From the NCBI GenBank assembly GCA_007132685.1, contig SLOC01000045.1, forward strand, positions 1 to 29,426: DNA of 29,426 bases, in the 5' to 3' direction. The notes beneath the pieces are model-generated. The model had not been told where the DNA came from. It saw only the letters and a program-made list of their open reading frames with translations, and did not search any database. This DNA is from Candidatus Saccharimonadota bacterium (GTDB lineage: Bacteria; Patescibacteriota; Saccharimonadia; Saccharimonadales; SLHW01). Within the stretch, counting starts at the first letter, position 1; every line of letters begins with the position of its first letter. Positions 22,915-29,426 of the stretch are shown piece by piece. Both the position numbers and the translations under genes were made by a program.

Positions 22915-23312
22915 AGCCCTAATATAACCCTTCTAAATACATTATCTAATACGTAATCAATTCCAGCGATCATGCCGCCGAAAAAAGCCGCAAACAACAA
23001 GACTGCAACCGTGAGACGAAATGTCTCGGAACGATTCGGCCAAGTTACTCCTTTTAGCTCTTGCCAAGCATTGCGAATAAAGCCAGGGAGTAGGCTGCGT
23101 CGTTTATTGAGCCAGTTGCCTATTTTAGTATCAGGAACAGGCAGGTAGTATTCCTTTCGGCCCTTTTCGCCGACCATTGTCTTTGCACTGCCAACCTTGG
23201 ACGCTGCCCGCTTTAAACGTCGAGGCTTCTTGTTGTTATCATTAGCCTGTCGTTCCGCTTTTTCTCGGAGCGTTTCAGACTTTTTGACAACTCGCTTCTT
23301 CTTATCTGCCAC
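22911..23312 (-). CDS. secE: Preprotein translocase subunit SecE
   Basis: 133 residues with one membrane helix near the C-terminus ('VAVLLFAAFFGGMIAGIDYV'), preceded by the amphipathic 'RNAWQELKGVTWPNRSETFR' that is diagnostic of SecE. The first 75 residues are an unusual Lys/Arg-rich cytoplasmic extension. SecE clamps SecY in the protein channel. GTG start at 23312 with GAGGAAGAG upstream. First gene of the operon, behind a hairpin with a U tract. Confidence 0.95.
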   Translation of the reverse strand: MADKKKRVVKKSETLREKAERQANDNNKKPRRLKRAASKVGSAKTMVGEKGRKEYYLPVPDTKIGNWLNKRRSLLPGFIRNAWQELKGVTWPNRSETFRLTVAVLLFAAFFGGMIAGIDYVLDNVFRRVILGL

Positions 23313-23343
23313 TGTAATACTCTTCCTCGATCATTAGTCTAAA

Positions 23344-23373
23344 TAAAAAAGCCTACGTTATTGAACGTAGACT
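23344..23373 (-). terminator. Terminator-like hairpin in front of secE
   Basis: Minus-strand AGTCTACGTT-CAAT-AACGTAGGCT: ten pairs with one G-U, followed by TTTTTT (23345-23350). The wobble fits only the minus strand. It lies between the best promoter and the secE start, so it could attenuate the operon or shield it from antisense read-through from the right. Confidence 0.65.
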
Positions 23374-23386
23374 GCCTAACAAGTCA

Positions 23387-23416
23387 ATACTACTACAGGT
23401 ACATGCAATCAGTCAA
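23387..23416 (-). promoter_or_regulatory. Likely secE operon promoter TTGACT-N18-TAGTAT
   Basis: Minus-strand TTGACT (23411-23416) and TAGTAT (23387-23392). Start predicted near 23380, about 70 bases before the secE GTG and only a few bases before the hairpin. Confidence 0.5.
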
Positions 23417-23457
23417 CTATATTCTACTTATATATTCTCCTTAATAACAATCTACGC

Positions 23458-23463
23458 TACACT
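23458..23463 (+). promoter_or_regulatory. -10 element (TACACT) adjacent to start codon
   Basis: GCTACACT with the hexamer ending eight bases before ATG 23472; predicts a leaderless mRNA for the GT2 gene. Confidence 0.5.
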
Positions 23464-23471
23464 GTATTGTA

Positions 23472-24959
23472 ATGGATATGCTTATCGGATTGGTCTTGGT
23501 GGCAATAACATTTGATTTGTTGCTGTACTTCAAGTTGTTTTGGCAATTCCGATATGTTTTATTAATTTTTTCTACTGCATTTTTACTAGCAGCGTTTAGT
23601 ATTGCGACGGGCTACTTTGATTTGCTGTATGCGGCCATCTTGGGTCTTGTGTTTTTCTTTCGTCTTATTGCTATTGCTCGAGTATATAAGAATCGTTTGC
23701 ACCAAGCTCACTTAAAGCAAGTTTCGCAGCAGAGCCTACTAGCGCTTAATCTCACGTTACTTGTAGTCGTACTGCTTGGGAGTTATGTAGCAATTACCGT
23801 ACTTTCAGCGGTAGTTGAACTTCTAGTTGCTCTGCAAGCAGGGTTTTCAATCATGTTATTTGCATTCGTAACTAACTCCATTGTTCAGACTCGATATCAT
23901 GGCAATCTACATCATTATTCTGACAAAGAGCTCCCTACGCTGACTGTCGCTATTCCTGCTCGTAATGAAACCGACGACTTAAAAGAGTGTATCGATACGA
24001 TACTTAGTAGCGATTACCCAAAACTTGAAGTATTAGTTTTGGATGATTGTTCGCAAGGCAAGAAGCCGCCGAGCATTATAAAACATCATGCGCATGCTGG
24101 TGTGCGATTCTTGCAGGGTACGCCACCACCAGATAACTGGCTTGCTAAGAACCATGCGTACCAACAGTTAGCCGATGAGGCGACCGGTGATTATATACTT
24201 TTTTGCGGAGTTGACGTACGTATGTCAACCACCTATCTGCGCAACATCATTACGCATATTAAGTATAAGAAAAAACGAATGTTGAGCGTTTTACCAGTAA
24301 GGTATCATGCAGCAATATTTTCCAGCTTTGTGCAACCTATGCGTTATTGGTGGGAGCTTGCACTACCACGTAAATTTCTGAACAAGCCTGCAGTCTTGAG
24401 CACGTGTTGGGTTATTCAGAAGAAAGTATTACAGCGTCTTGGCGGGTTTCACGCTGTTAAGAAGTCGATCGTACCTGAGCGTTATTTCGCAAGAGAGTGT
24501 GTGTCACACGATAGCTATAGCTTTCTGCGCGCTAATGAAGAACTCGATTTGCATACGACTAAAAAACTGATTGATCAAGTCCAAACCGCGTACCGGGTTC
24601 GCTATCCTCAGTTTCGTAGTCGCATAGAGTCTGTGTTGCTCTATATTTCAGTCTTAACACTAGTATTCATACTGCCATACGTTTTCGCTATTGGTGCTTG
24701 GCTGATCGGTAATGAGTTTCTGTTTGCACTATCACTCATCTCTATCATTTTCTTGACAGTAAGCCACGTACTTATTGTCACCGTTAGCCAGCCGTCTAAT
24801 AGCCTGATGGCAATCATCAATCTGCCGTTTGTCGTGCTGAGCGAGATATCGCTCACCACTTACTCTATGCTCCAGTACGAATTCGGTGAAGTCATATGGA
24901 AAGGTCGCAACATATGTTTGCCGATTTTGTCTGAAAATTATGATGCTGTCGCTGACTAA
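23472..24959 (+). CDS. Membrane GT2 family glycosyltransferase
   Basis: 495 residues. Four membrane helices (about 1-135) precede a cytoplasmic GT2 domain: 'PTLTVAIPARNETDDLKECI' starts it, then 'LEVLVLDDCS', 'GTPPPDNWLAKNHA', and 'GDYILFCGVDVRM', where the usual D-x-D is V-D-V, so metal binding may use only one Asp. Two or three more membrane helices follow near 390-455. The layout resembles lipid or carotenoid glycosyltransferases that use UDP-sugars on a membrane acceptor; which one is not readable. It is a single-gene unit divergent from secE and convergent with the histidine kinase, with a 10-base gap and no terminator. Confidence 0.85.
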   Translation: MDMLIGLVLVAITFDLLLYFKLFWQFRYVLLIFSTAFLLAAFSIATGYFDLLYAAILGLVFFFRLIAIARVYKNRLHQAHLKQVSQQSLLALNLTLLVVVLLGSYVAITVLSAVVELLVALQAGFSIMLFAFVTNSIVQTRYHGNLHHYSDKELPTLTVAIPARNETDDLKECIDTILSSDYPKLEVLVLDDCSQGKKPPSIIKHHAHAGVRFLQGTPPPDNWLAKNHAYQQLADEATGDYILFCGVDVRMSTTYLRNIITHIKYKKKRMLSVLPVRYHAAIFSSFVQPMRYWWELALPRKFLNKPAVLSTCWVIQKKVLQRLGGFHAVKKSIVPERYFARECVSHDSYSFLRANEELDLHTTKKLIDQVQTAYRVRYPQFRSRIESVLLYISVLTLVFILPYVFAIGAWLIGNEFLFALSLISIIFLTVSHVLIVTVSQPSNSLMAIINLPFVVLSEISLTTYSMLQYEFGEVIWKGRNICLPILSENYDAVAD

Positions 24960-24969
24960 AGGTAGTGAT

Positions 24970-26157
24970 TCACGCAGTCTTGTCCGGCGCACCAGCTGGT
25001 TCTAAGTTTGGCACATAGACTGTAAATGTAGAGCCGTGATTTAACTGACTCTCTAGGTCAATTTCTGCATGAAGTAGTTTGGCGAGCTTCATCGTCACAT
25101 AAAGGCCCAGACCGGTGCCACTATTTTGTCTAGTTCGATAATCTTCGCTACGGAAGAATTTATCAAAAACTTTCTCTCTGTCTGATTTACCGATACCGAT
25201 TCCGGTATCCCTAACGAAAAACTCTACCCCGTTTTCGCGTGACTTGGCGCCGATTGTTACACTTCCTTTTTCTGTATATTTTATAGAGTTGGTAATAAAG
25301 TTTTGCAGCACTTCCTTCACATACAACTTGCTCGAATGTAGTAGTTCAAGGTGCGGGTCAAGCTCACACTTAAGCTCAATACCTTTGTCTTTAGCGTCAT
25401 TTTGATACGTCGATACAAGTTGGTTGACGAGTTCGTGAGCATTGATCGCCTCGACCTCGACGTTTAACTTGCCCCTTTCAGCTCTGGACAGTGTCGCTAA
25501 GTCGTTCATCATTCCAGAAAGAAAGGTGATTTGTTCGTGCGCTTGCTCCAGGGCATTTTCTACCACTGGATCATTAATGCCAGATCTTTTAAATAGGAAC
25601 ACCGCGTTAGATATATTACCTTCAGATATAGCGATAGGGGTTCGTAATTCGTGACTAACAACGCTGATAAACTCGTCGCGCTCCTCTTCGAGAGACTTCT
25701 CTCTGGTAATATCTCGTAATAACAGAACGTACCCATGCATGTGCTCAGTATCTTTGCCATAGCCTAAACGAACTTGAGCGATGCTCAAGTATAGATTTAC
25801 CTCGCTGCCATCTGAATATTGAATTAACCAATCACGAGTCGAGTGGGTCCCCTTAATGTTTTTGATAACTTTCCTTAGGTCTACTTTTTGGCGCGATTGA
25901 TCGACTAGATGTAAAATTCGGTAAATCGACTTTCCGCTAATCGAAACGTTGCTATCAAGTATATCTAGAGCTGCACCATTAGTAATAACAACTTTGCCAT
26001 CGCTATCAATGGCAATGACGCCATCAGCCATGCTGTTAATCAGGCTGCTCAGACGTTCACGTTCTATATCGGCTTTGTCGGGCTTTTTAGTGGTATTCGT
26101 GTGCTGCTTTGAACTTTTTGCAGCCGGTTTCTTTGGTTTGTTTGTCGTTTTAGCCAT
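24970..26157 (-). CDS. Soluble PAS histidine kinase
   Basis: 395 residues. A Lys/Ala/Thr-rich N-terminus (1-30) is followed by a PAS domain (about 35-155: 'NSMADGVIAIDSDGKVVITN', 'GYVLLLRDITREKSLEEERD'), the HisKA box 'SVVSHELRTPIAIS' with phospho-acceptor H169, and the ATPase domain with N-box 'NFITNSIKYTE', 'RDTGIGIGKSDREKVFDKFF' and 'GTGLGLYV'. No membrane segment, so it should sense an internal signal. No response regulator lies in this window, making it an orphan here. It is last in a three-gene operon (gaps of 21 and 32 bases). Confidence 0.92.
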   Translation of the reverse strand: MAKTTNKPKKPAAKSSKQHTNTTKKPDKADIERERLSSLINSMADGVIAIDSDGKVVITNGAALDILDSNVSISGKSIYRILHLVDQSRQKVDLRKVIKNIKGTHSTRDWLIQYSDGSEVNLYLSIAQVRLGYGKDTEHMHGYVLLLRDITREKSLEEERDEFISVVSHELRTPIAISEGNISNAVFLFKRSGINDPVVENALEQAHEQITFLSGMMNDLATLSRAERGKLNVEVEAINAHELVNQLVSTYQNDAKDKGIELKCELDPHLELLHSSKLYVKEVLQNFITNSIKYTEKGSVTIGAKSRENGVEFFVRDTGIGIGKSDREKVFDKFFRSEDYRTRQNSGTGLGLYVTMKLAKLLHAEIDLESQLNHGSTFTVYVPNLEPAGAPDKTA

Positions 26158-26189
26158 AACTGTTTTTATTTTGTCATAGATTGAAATAA

Positions 26190-26894
26190 TTATCGAGGTA
26201 TTATCCTTGGCTCATGTGAGCGCATTTGCTTACGAAGCGAGCTAAGATTCGGCACATGCACTGCAAGCTCATCCCAAAACTTTTTGCCATGGGCAGGAAT
26301 TATCGTATGCAAAAGCTCGTGCAATAACACATAATCAATCAATTCGTCATCAAGTTGCATGAGATAGATGCTCAATGAGATGTCGCTTCGACTACTGCAG
26401 CTACCCCATCGACTCGTCATTTTCTTAATACGAACATCGCCATACGTAAAATTGTGCGACGTAGCTAATTCTGATAAGCGCCGAGGTAAGTAGTCCTTAG
26501 CTTCGCGGCGCAGAGCCTTTTCCGCAGTCGTTTGAATCTTCGCCTGAAGACCCGATTCTTGTAGCTGTTGACCAAATGGCAAGGTTACGGATATTAGCTC
26601 ATCACGTAATGTGACTTTTGGGGCATTTAATTTGTTGTCGTAATTTATTGCAATACGATGCTGTTTGCCTATCACTGCATCGTGCGTAAAATAGACCGGC
26701 TTCGGGAGCTTATTTCTGATCCATTCCGCCTTTGAGCTCGCAAAAGTAGTACCTGCCGCATAAGGTAACCAGACTGGAATAGTGACCCTAACCTGGTTAT
26801 CGCTATGAATTCGCAGTCGAATAGATTTAGCCCGTTGGTGTTTATAGACCGTGACCGTACCAATGTCACGTATGGTGAATGATTTAAACGCCAT
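26190..26894 (-). CDS. YgjP-like zinc metallopeptidase (DUF45/WLM group)
   Basis: 234 residues. The N-terminal beta domain includes 'SIRLRIHSDNQVRVTIP'. The catalytic part has 'TSRWGSCSSRSDISLSIYL' and the zinc helix H192-E-L-L-H196 with H202 in 'AHGKKFW', the usual pattern of YgjP-type proteins. Such enzymes are cytoplasmic. The family is structurally a metallopeptidase, although activity has been assigned only in a few members. It lies between the P-loop kinase and the histidine kinase in one operon. Confidence 0.9.
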   Translation of the reverse strand: MAFKSFTIRDIGTVTVYKHQRAKSIRLRIHSDNQVRVTIPVWLPYAAGTTFASSKAEWIRNKLPKPVYFTHDAVIGKQHRIAINYDNKLNAPKVTLRDELISVTLPFGQQLQESGLQAKIQTTAEKALRREAKDYLPRRLSELATSHNFTYGDVRIKKMTSRWGSCSSRSDISLSIYLMQLDDELIDYVLLHELLHTIIPAHGKKFWDELAVHVPNLSSLRKQMRSHEPRIIPR

Positions 26895-26915
26895 AAGTTA
26901 ATGCCTGGTTAGAGT

Positions 26916-27581
26916 TTATCTAATTTTAATGTTGCGCCGAGATCGATCAACGCGACCAGCGCGAGGATTAGGTATTAGGTTTACGAGTCCTGGCATAACC
27001 ACACCACTATTTGAGCCTGTCGGCGACTTAATCATGCCTTCGTTATAGAGCTTTTTATAAATGTTGTGCTTCTGGGTCGAGAAATTATGCTTACCGCTAA
27101 TTACGACATAGTCTTCGTCTGGACCTGGATTTTGCATCTTGCTAGACAAGTCTTCAAATGTCGTGCGGTCAATCGGCGAGGCATACTTGTCATCGATTTT
27201 ACGGCGGTCACGCTTAATCACACGGTTAAATGCACTCTCGGCGTCTATCTGTATCCATACGAGCAGTGGGCTAAACTTATACTTACGAGCTAGATCTCGT
27301 AGCAGTCGTCGCTCCTTTAACGTTGGAGTATTAGCGTCAAATATTACGCTAATTCGTGCGCGCATAAACTCCTCAGTCATATAATCCATAATATGACTGA
27401 CTACATCGTTTTCACGGTTATCATACCGTGGTTTTTCAAATAATTCATGGCGTATCCGATCACTATGCACGTGAGCCATGCCTAATTCACTTGATAATTG
27501 CCTTGCAAATGTTGATTTTCCAGAACCAGGAAAACCATATAATAATACTAAGAGTGGTTTGGTTGGAATAGGTTTCGCCAT
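26916..27581 (-). CDS. P-loop kinase (AAA_33/zeta-like)
   Basis: 221 residues from ATG 27581 ('MAKPIPTKP'). An upstream ATG at 27629 would add 16 residues but lies before the TATACA -10, so I prefer 27581. Motifs: Walker A 'GFPGSGKST', 'HVHSDRIRHELF', 'VIFDANTPTLKERRLLRDLA' and 'NRVIKRDRRKIDDKY' (lid arginines). This matches small-molecule or RNA-end kinases of the AAA_33 group. The tail from about 190 is Arg/Pro/Asn-rich and unstructured. Substrate unknown; there is no antitoxin partner, so a toxin role is unlikely. First gene of the operon. Confidence 0.8.
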   Translation of the reverse strand: MAKPIPTKPLLVLLYGFPGSGKSTFARQLSSELGMAHVHSDRIRHELFEKPRYDNRENDVVSHIMDYMTEEFMRARISVIFDANTPTLKERRLLRDLARKYKFSPLLVWIQIDAESAFNRVIKRDRRKIDDKYASPIDRTTFEDLSSKMQNPGPDEDYVVISGKHNFSTQKHNIYKKLYNEGMIKSPTGSNSGVVMPGLVNLIPNPRAGRVDRSRRNIKIR

Positions 27582-27590
27582 CACCTGTAA

Positions 27591-27599
27591 TGTATAGCA
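27591..27599 (-). promoter_or_regulatory. Extended -10 (TGC TATACA) for the kinase operon
   Basis: Minus-strand TATACA (27591-27596) preceded by TGC, nine bases before ATG 27581; supports the shorter start and a nearly leaderless mRNA. Confidence 0.5.
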
Positions 27600-27682
27600 G
27601 ATTTCTTCTTGGATTAAAAGCATATACATATGACAAATCGTCTTTATTCACGTAAAATACGGACTGCACTAGCTATACATAT

Positions 27683-27759
27683 AGGGGAGTAGCTCAGCTG
27701 GCTAGAGCATCGGTCTCCAAAACCGAGGGTCGCAGGTTCGAGTCCTGTCTCCCCTGCCA
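27683..27759 (+). tRNA. tRNA-Trp (anticodon CCA)
   Basis: Cloverleaf by eye: acceptor AGGGGAG/CTCCCCT, D-arm AGCTCAGCTGGCTAGAGC, anticodon stem TCGGT/ACCGA with loop CTCCAAA (anticodon CCA at 27717-27719), T-loop GGTTCGAGTCC, discriminator G and an encoded CCA end. 77 bases. UGA is used as stop throughout the window, so CCA reading UGG only is consistent. Confidence 0.97.
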
Positions 27760-27766
27760 ATGAAAA

Positions 27767-27800
27767 GCCGTCATCATTTCTGATGGCGGTTTATCATTTG
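27767..27800 (+). terminator. Terminator after tRNA-Trp
   Basis: GCCGTCATC (27767-27775) pairs with GATGGCGGT (27782-27790) with two G-U pairs, followed by TTTATCATTT. The T run is weak. Confidence 0.6.
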
Positions 27801-27918
27801 TGAGATTCAGGCTCAGTTCTGCGACGTGGATTTCTTGGATTATATTGACCACTATTGAATTTTTGCTCATAGTAATACAAAATCAGATGACATCTATAAT
27901 CAAAGCTAGGAGTTGTCA

Positions 27919-28476
27919 ATGAAGGGACCCGAATCAATACAAATTCAGGCAGTAAGCGAAGCACTTGAAACGCTAGAGGATATTTCAGTCGTTCATTCAG
28001 AAACTTATTTGAGCCTAGTTCAGCGACATAATCGTGTACCGGACAATGGAAGAGTGTTTGATTCTACGGTGTTAGTTGCACCGATAAACCCAACTTTTGA
28101 TGTGAGAAGATTAAATACGATTGCAGGATCATTGACTGAACTACTGTCAGATGACGCAGCAGATAGAATTACCCGACGAGCCTTTTATGATACATCTGAA
28201 AGTACCCTTTACCTGCCATATGTGAGAATTGCGAAACAGATTGGTAAATGTTCTACATTAAACATGATTTCATTCGACCCCGAAGCAGTTTATGCAGACG
28301 ACAACGTCACCAAATTGCAAATCCCATCTCAGAAAGTAGACCTTACAGATACTGTAACTGTGCGATTATACCCAGATGAAGCTACTGCAAATGATTCGAT
28401 CGTTTTTGCACGCTACATGGACGCAGTCAAGGTTCATGACAAACAACTTAAAAAACTACTTAAAAAATCAACATAA
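27919..28476 (+). CDS. Hypothetical protein (185 aa)
   Basis: Start at ATG 27919 with AGGAG six bases upstream; a TTG reading from 27913 would swallow that site. A TATAAT at 27894-27899 lies ahead. The protein is soluble, with a predicted alpha/beta pattern: helical N-terminus ('AVSEALETLEDISVVHSETY'), 'DSTVLVAPINPTFDVRRLNT', 'FDPEAVYADDNVTKLQIPSQ' and a basic C-terminal helix ending 'KKLLKKST'. I recognise no motif. It is alone between tRNA-Trp and the convergent LysM-CHAP gene. Function unknown. Confidence 0.72.
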   Translation: MKGPESIQIQAVSEALETLEDISVVHSETYLSLVQRHNRVPDNGRVFDSTVLVAPINPTFDVRRLNTIAGSLTELLSDDAADRITRRAFYDTSESTLYLPYVRIAKQIGKCSTLNMISFDPEAVYADDNVTKLQIPSQKVDLTDTVTVRLYPDEATANDSIVFARYMDAVKVHDKQLKKLLKKST

Positions 28477-28507
28477 AAAAATAACACCCTAGCAGTACAC
28501 TAGGGTG
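28475..28507 (-). terminator. Terminator of the LysM-CHAP gene
   Basis: Perfect 8-bp stem CACCCTAG (28485-28492)/CTAGGGTG (28500-28507), followed on the minus strand by TTATTTTTTT (28475-28484). It lies 66 bases after the stop and separates two convergent genes. Confidence 0.85.
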
Positions 28508-28572
28508 CTACACGAGCGTACGCTAATTACTAGCGATTACACGTTCTTTCAGTTCCAATTCAGGTCTCGAAC

Positions 28573-29426
28573 TTAGTAGATGTAAGTAAACGTACTTGCT
28601 GCGACTCGCCTCTCGGTGACGACGTAAAGTCCGCTCCAGTTCATCTCGCTGACGGTTACCGTGCCATCATTGTGCACCGCTTCGACATAGGCTACGTGGC
28701 CTAGGCTGCTCGCTGGCTGATACGCGACTGCGCCAACTCGTGGAGTCGATCCAGTACTAAAGCCTTGTGAACTTGCGCGTGAAACCCATGTATTCGCGTT
28801 GCCTAAGTTGTTTGGCAAGTCAGGACGCTTGTTCTTAGCGTACCAGGTACAGTACCCAGGTGCGTATAAGTTCCCAGAGGTATTTCCTCTCGGCTGTGAT
28901 TGAACCTGCGGTTGACTGCTTGCAGTCCGTTCGCTCGTTGATGAGCTGTTTGTTGATTGTTGTTGCTGGCTCTGCTCCGCAGCATCCAGGGCTTCAACTT
29001 GTTCCGGCTCTGGAAGATCTCGCTCCTCAAGCTCTTCATCGGCAAATGGAATCACCAACTCCTGATCGATAGTAATCAAGTCAGGATCTTCGATCTCAGT
29101 ATTCTTGTACCAAATTCGTAACCACTCAGATTCATGATCTCTCGCAATAGACGTCAAACTATCTCCGGATTCAACCGTATAAACAATTGGATCAGGCTCT
29201 AACTCTTCTTCATCTAAAGCGTCTGTATCTACCTCATCATCGTCTTCTAAGATAGCGTCGATATACTTAGTGCTACTACTGACAATGAAATAATCGCTGT
29301 AGGAGTTCTCACTATTCTCCTCACTACTGTTTATAGATGTTTGTAGTCTGTTTATTTTTGTGTCTGCATGAGCAACCTCTTGGCTAACCCATATTACTGC
29401 GCCTGTTAAAACAAAACTCGTTACGA
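28573..29426 (-). CDS. Secreted LysM-CHAP cell-wall hydrolase (N-terminus cut by window edge)
   Basis: The frame stays open from the stop at 28573 to the right edge (284 codons). The partial start 'VTSFVLTGAVIWVSQEVAHA' is the end of a signal peptide or anchor, with a possible cleavage after A-H-A. An acidic Ser-rich stretch follows, then a LysM domain ('DPIVYTVESGDSLTSIARDH' to 'LITIDQELVIP') that binds peptidoglycan, a Gln/Ser-rich linker, and a CHAP domain with catalytic Cys in 'APGYCTWYAKNKRPD', His in 'LGHVAYVEAV' and 'SEMNWSG'. Such proteins cut peptide cross-bridges or act in cell separation. A start at 29157 (TTG) would split LysM and is wrong. Only the first residues are missing. Confidence 0.92.
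   Translation of the reverse strand, partial: VTSFVLTGAVIWVSQEVAHADTKINRLQTSINSSEENSENSYSDYFIVSSSTKYIDAILEDDDEVDTDALDEEELEPDPIVYTVESGDSLTSIARDHESEWLRIWYKNTEIEDPDLITIDQELVIPFADEELEERDLPEPEQVEALDAAEQSQQQQSTNSSSTSERTASSQPQVQSQPRGNTSGNLYAPGYCTWYAKNKRPDLPNNLGNANTWVSRASSQGFSTGSTPRVGAVAYQPASSLGHVAYVEAVHNDGTVTVSEMNWSGLYVVTERRVAASTFTYIY

Noticed and set aside
26916..27581. P-loop kinase as a zeta-type toxin
   Set aside because: No antitoxin gene beside it and it leads an operon with a metallopeptidase and a histidine kinase.
28573..29157. LysM-CHAP gene starting at 29157
   Set aside because: That codon is TTG in the middle of the LysM domain; the frame continues upstream through LysM and a signal peptide to the window edge.
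1..29426. CRISPR array, insertion sequence or prophage
   Set aside because: No regularly spaced repeats, transposase, integrase or phage structural genes were seen.

Overview
This window looks like a chromosomal segment of a Patescibacteria/CPR bacterium, most likely Candidatus Saccharibacteria (TM7). The basis is compact gene packing with ATGA/GTGA overlaps, UGA used as an ordinary stop, long basic extensions on SecE and L1, a Tmk-ThyX fusion, zinc-less RecR and DnaX, and a small genome-style mix of information-processing genes, glycosyltransferases and wall enzymes. The assignment rests on gene content recognised by eye, not on a search.

Layout. (1) 1-5223: the N-terminus of a class A penicillin-binding protein on the minus strand (cut by the window edge), divergent from a plus-strand run: a membrane protein, a VanY-like protein with a ruined active site, an alpha/beta hydrolase and two GT4 glycosyltransferases. 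(2) 5206-12705, minus strand: ybaB-recR-nrnA-cysS as one tightly overlapping operon, a GT39-like membrane protein, and dnaX-dnaB. (3) 12794-14673, minus strand: a small conserved-looking protein, then rplJ-rplL behind a typical L10 leader with antiterminator and terminator. (4) 14678-16887: an unrecognised island. An AAA ATPase and a 68-residue protein are transcribed leftward and a 206-residue protein lies to the right. Between them a 470-base control region holds divergent promoters that overlap at their -35 elements. Each promoter is followed by a short ORF, interleaved inverted repeats that can form a pseudoknot, and an intrinsic terminator whose 5' arm is the last strand of the pseudoknot. 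(5) 16898-20818, minus strand: a deoxynucleotide cluster (Tmk-ThyX fusion, dCTP deaminase, dNMP-kinase-like protein). (6) 20857-23416, minus strand: secE-nusG-rplK-rplA. (7) 23472-29426: a GT2 glycosyltransferase; a minus-strand operon of P-loop kinase, YgjP-like metallopeptidase and soluble histidine kinase; tRNA-Trp(CCA); an unknown protein; and a LysM-CHAP wall hydrolase cut by the right edge.

How it works together. DNA replication and repair (DnaB, DnaX, RecR, YbaB), dTTP supply (Dcd, Tmk-ThyX, dNMP kinase) and translation/transcription genes (L10, L7/L12, L11, L1, NusG, SecE, CysRS, tRNA-Trp) alternate with envelope genes (PBP, VanY-like, GT4 pair, GT39-like, GT2, LysM-CHAP). Many transcription units have a -10 hexamer only 6-11 bases before the start codon, which predicts leaderless mRNAs, while genes inside operons carry Shine-Dalgarno sequences or overlap.

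The most promising new biology is the twin divergent attenuator region at 15793-16199. Next come the degenerate VanY-like protein, the split-motif double ThyX, the coordinated loss of zinc modules in RecR and DnaX, and the HeH-like extension on L1.
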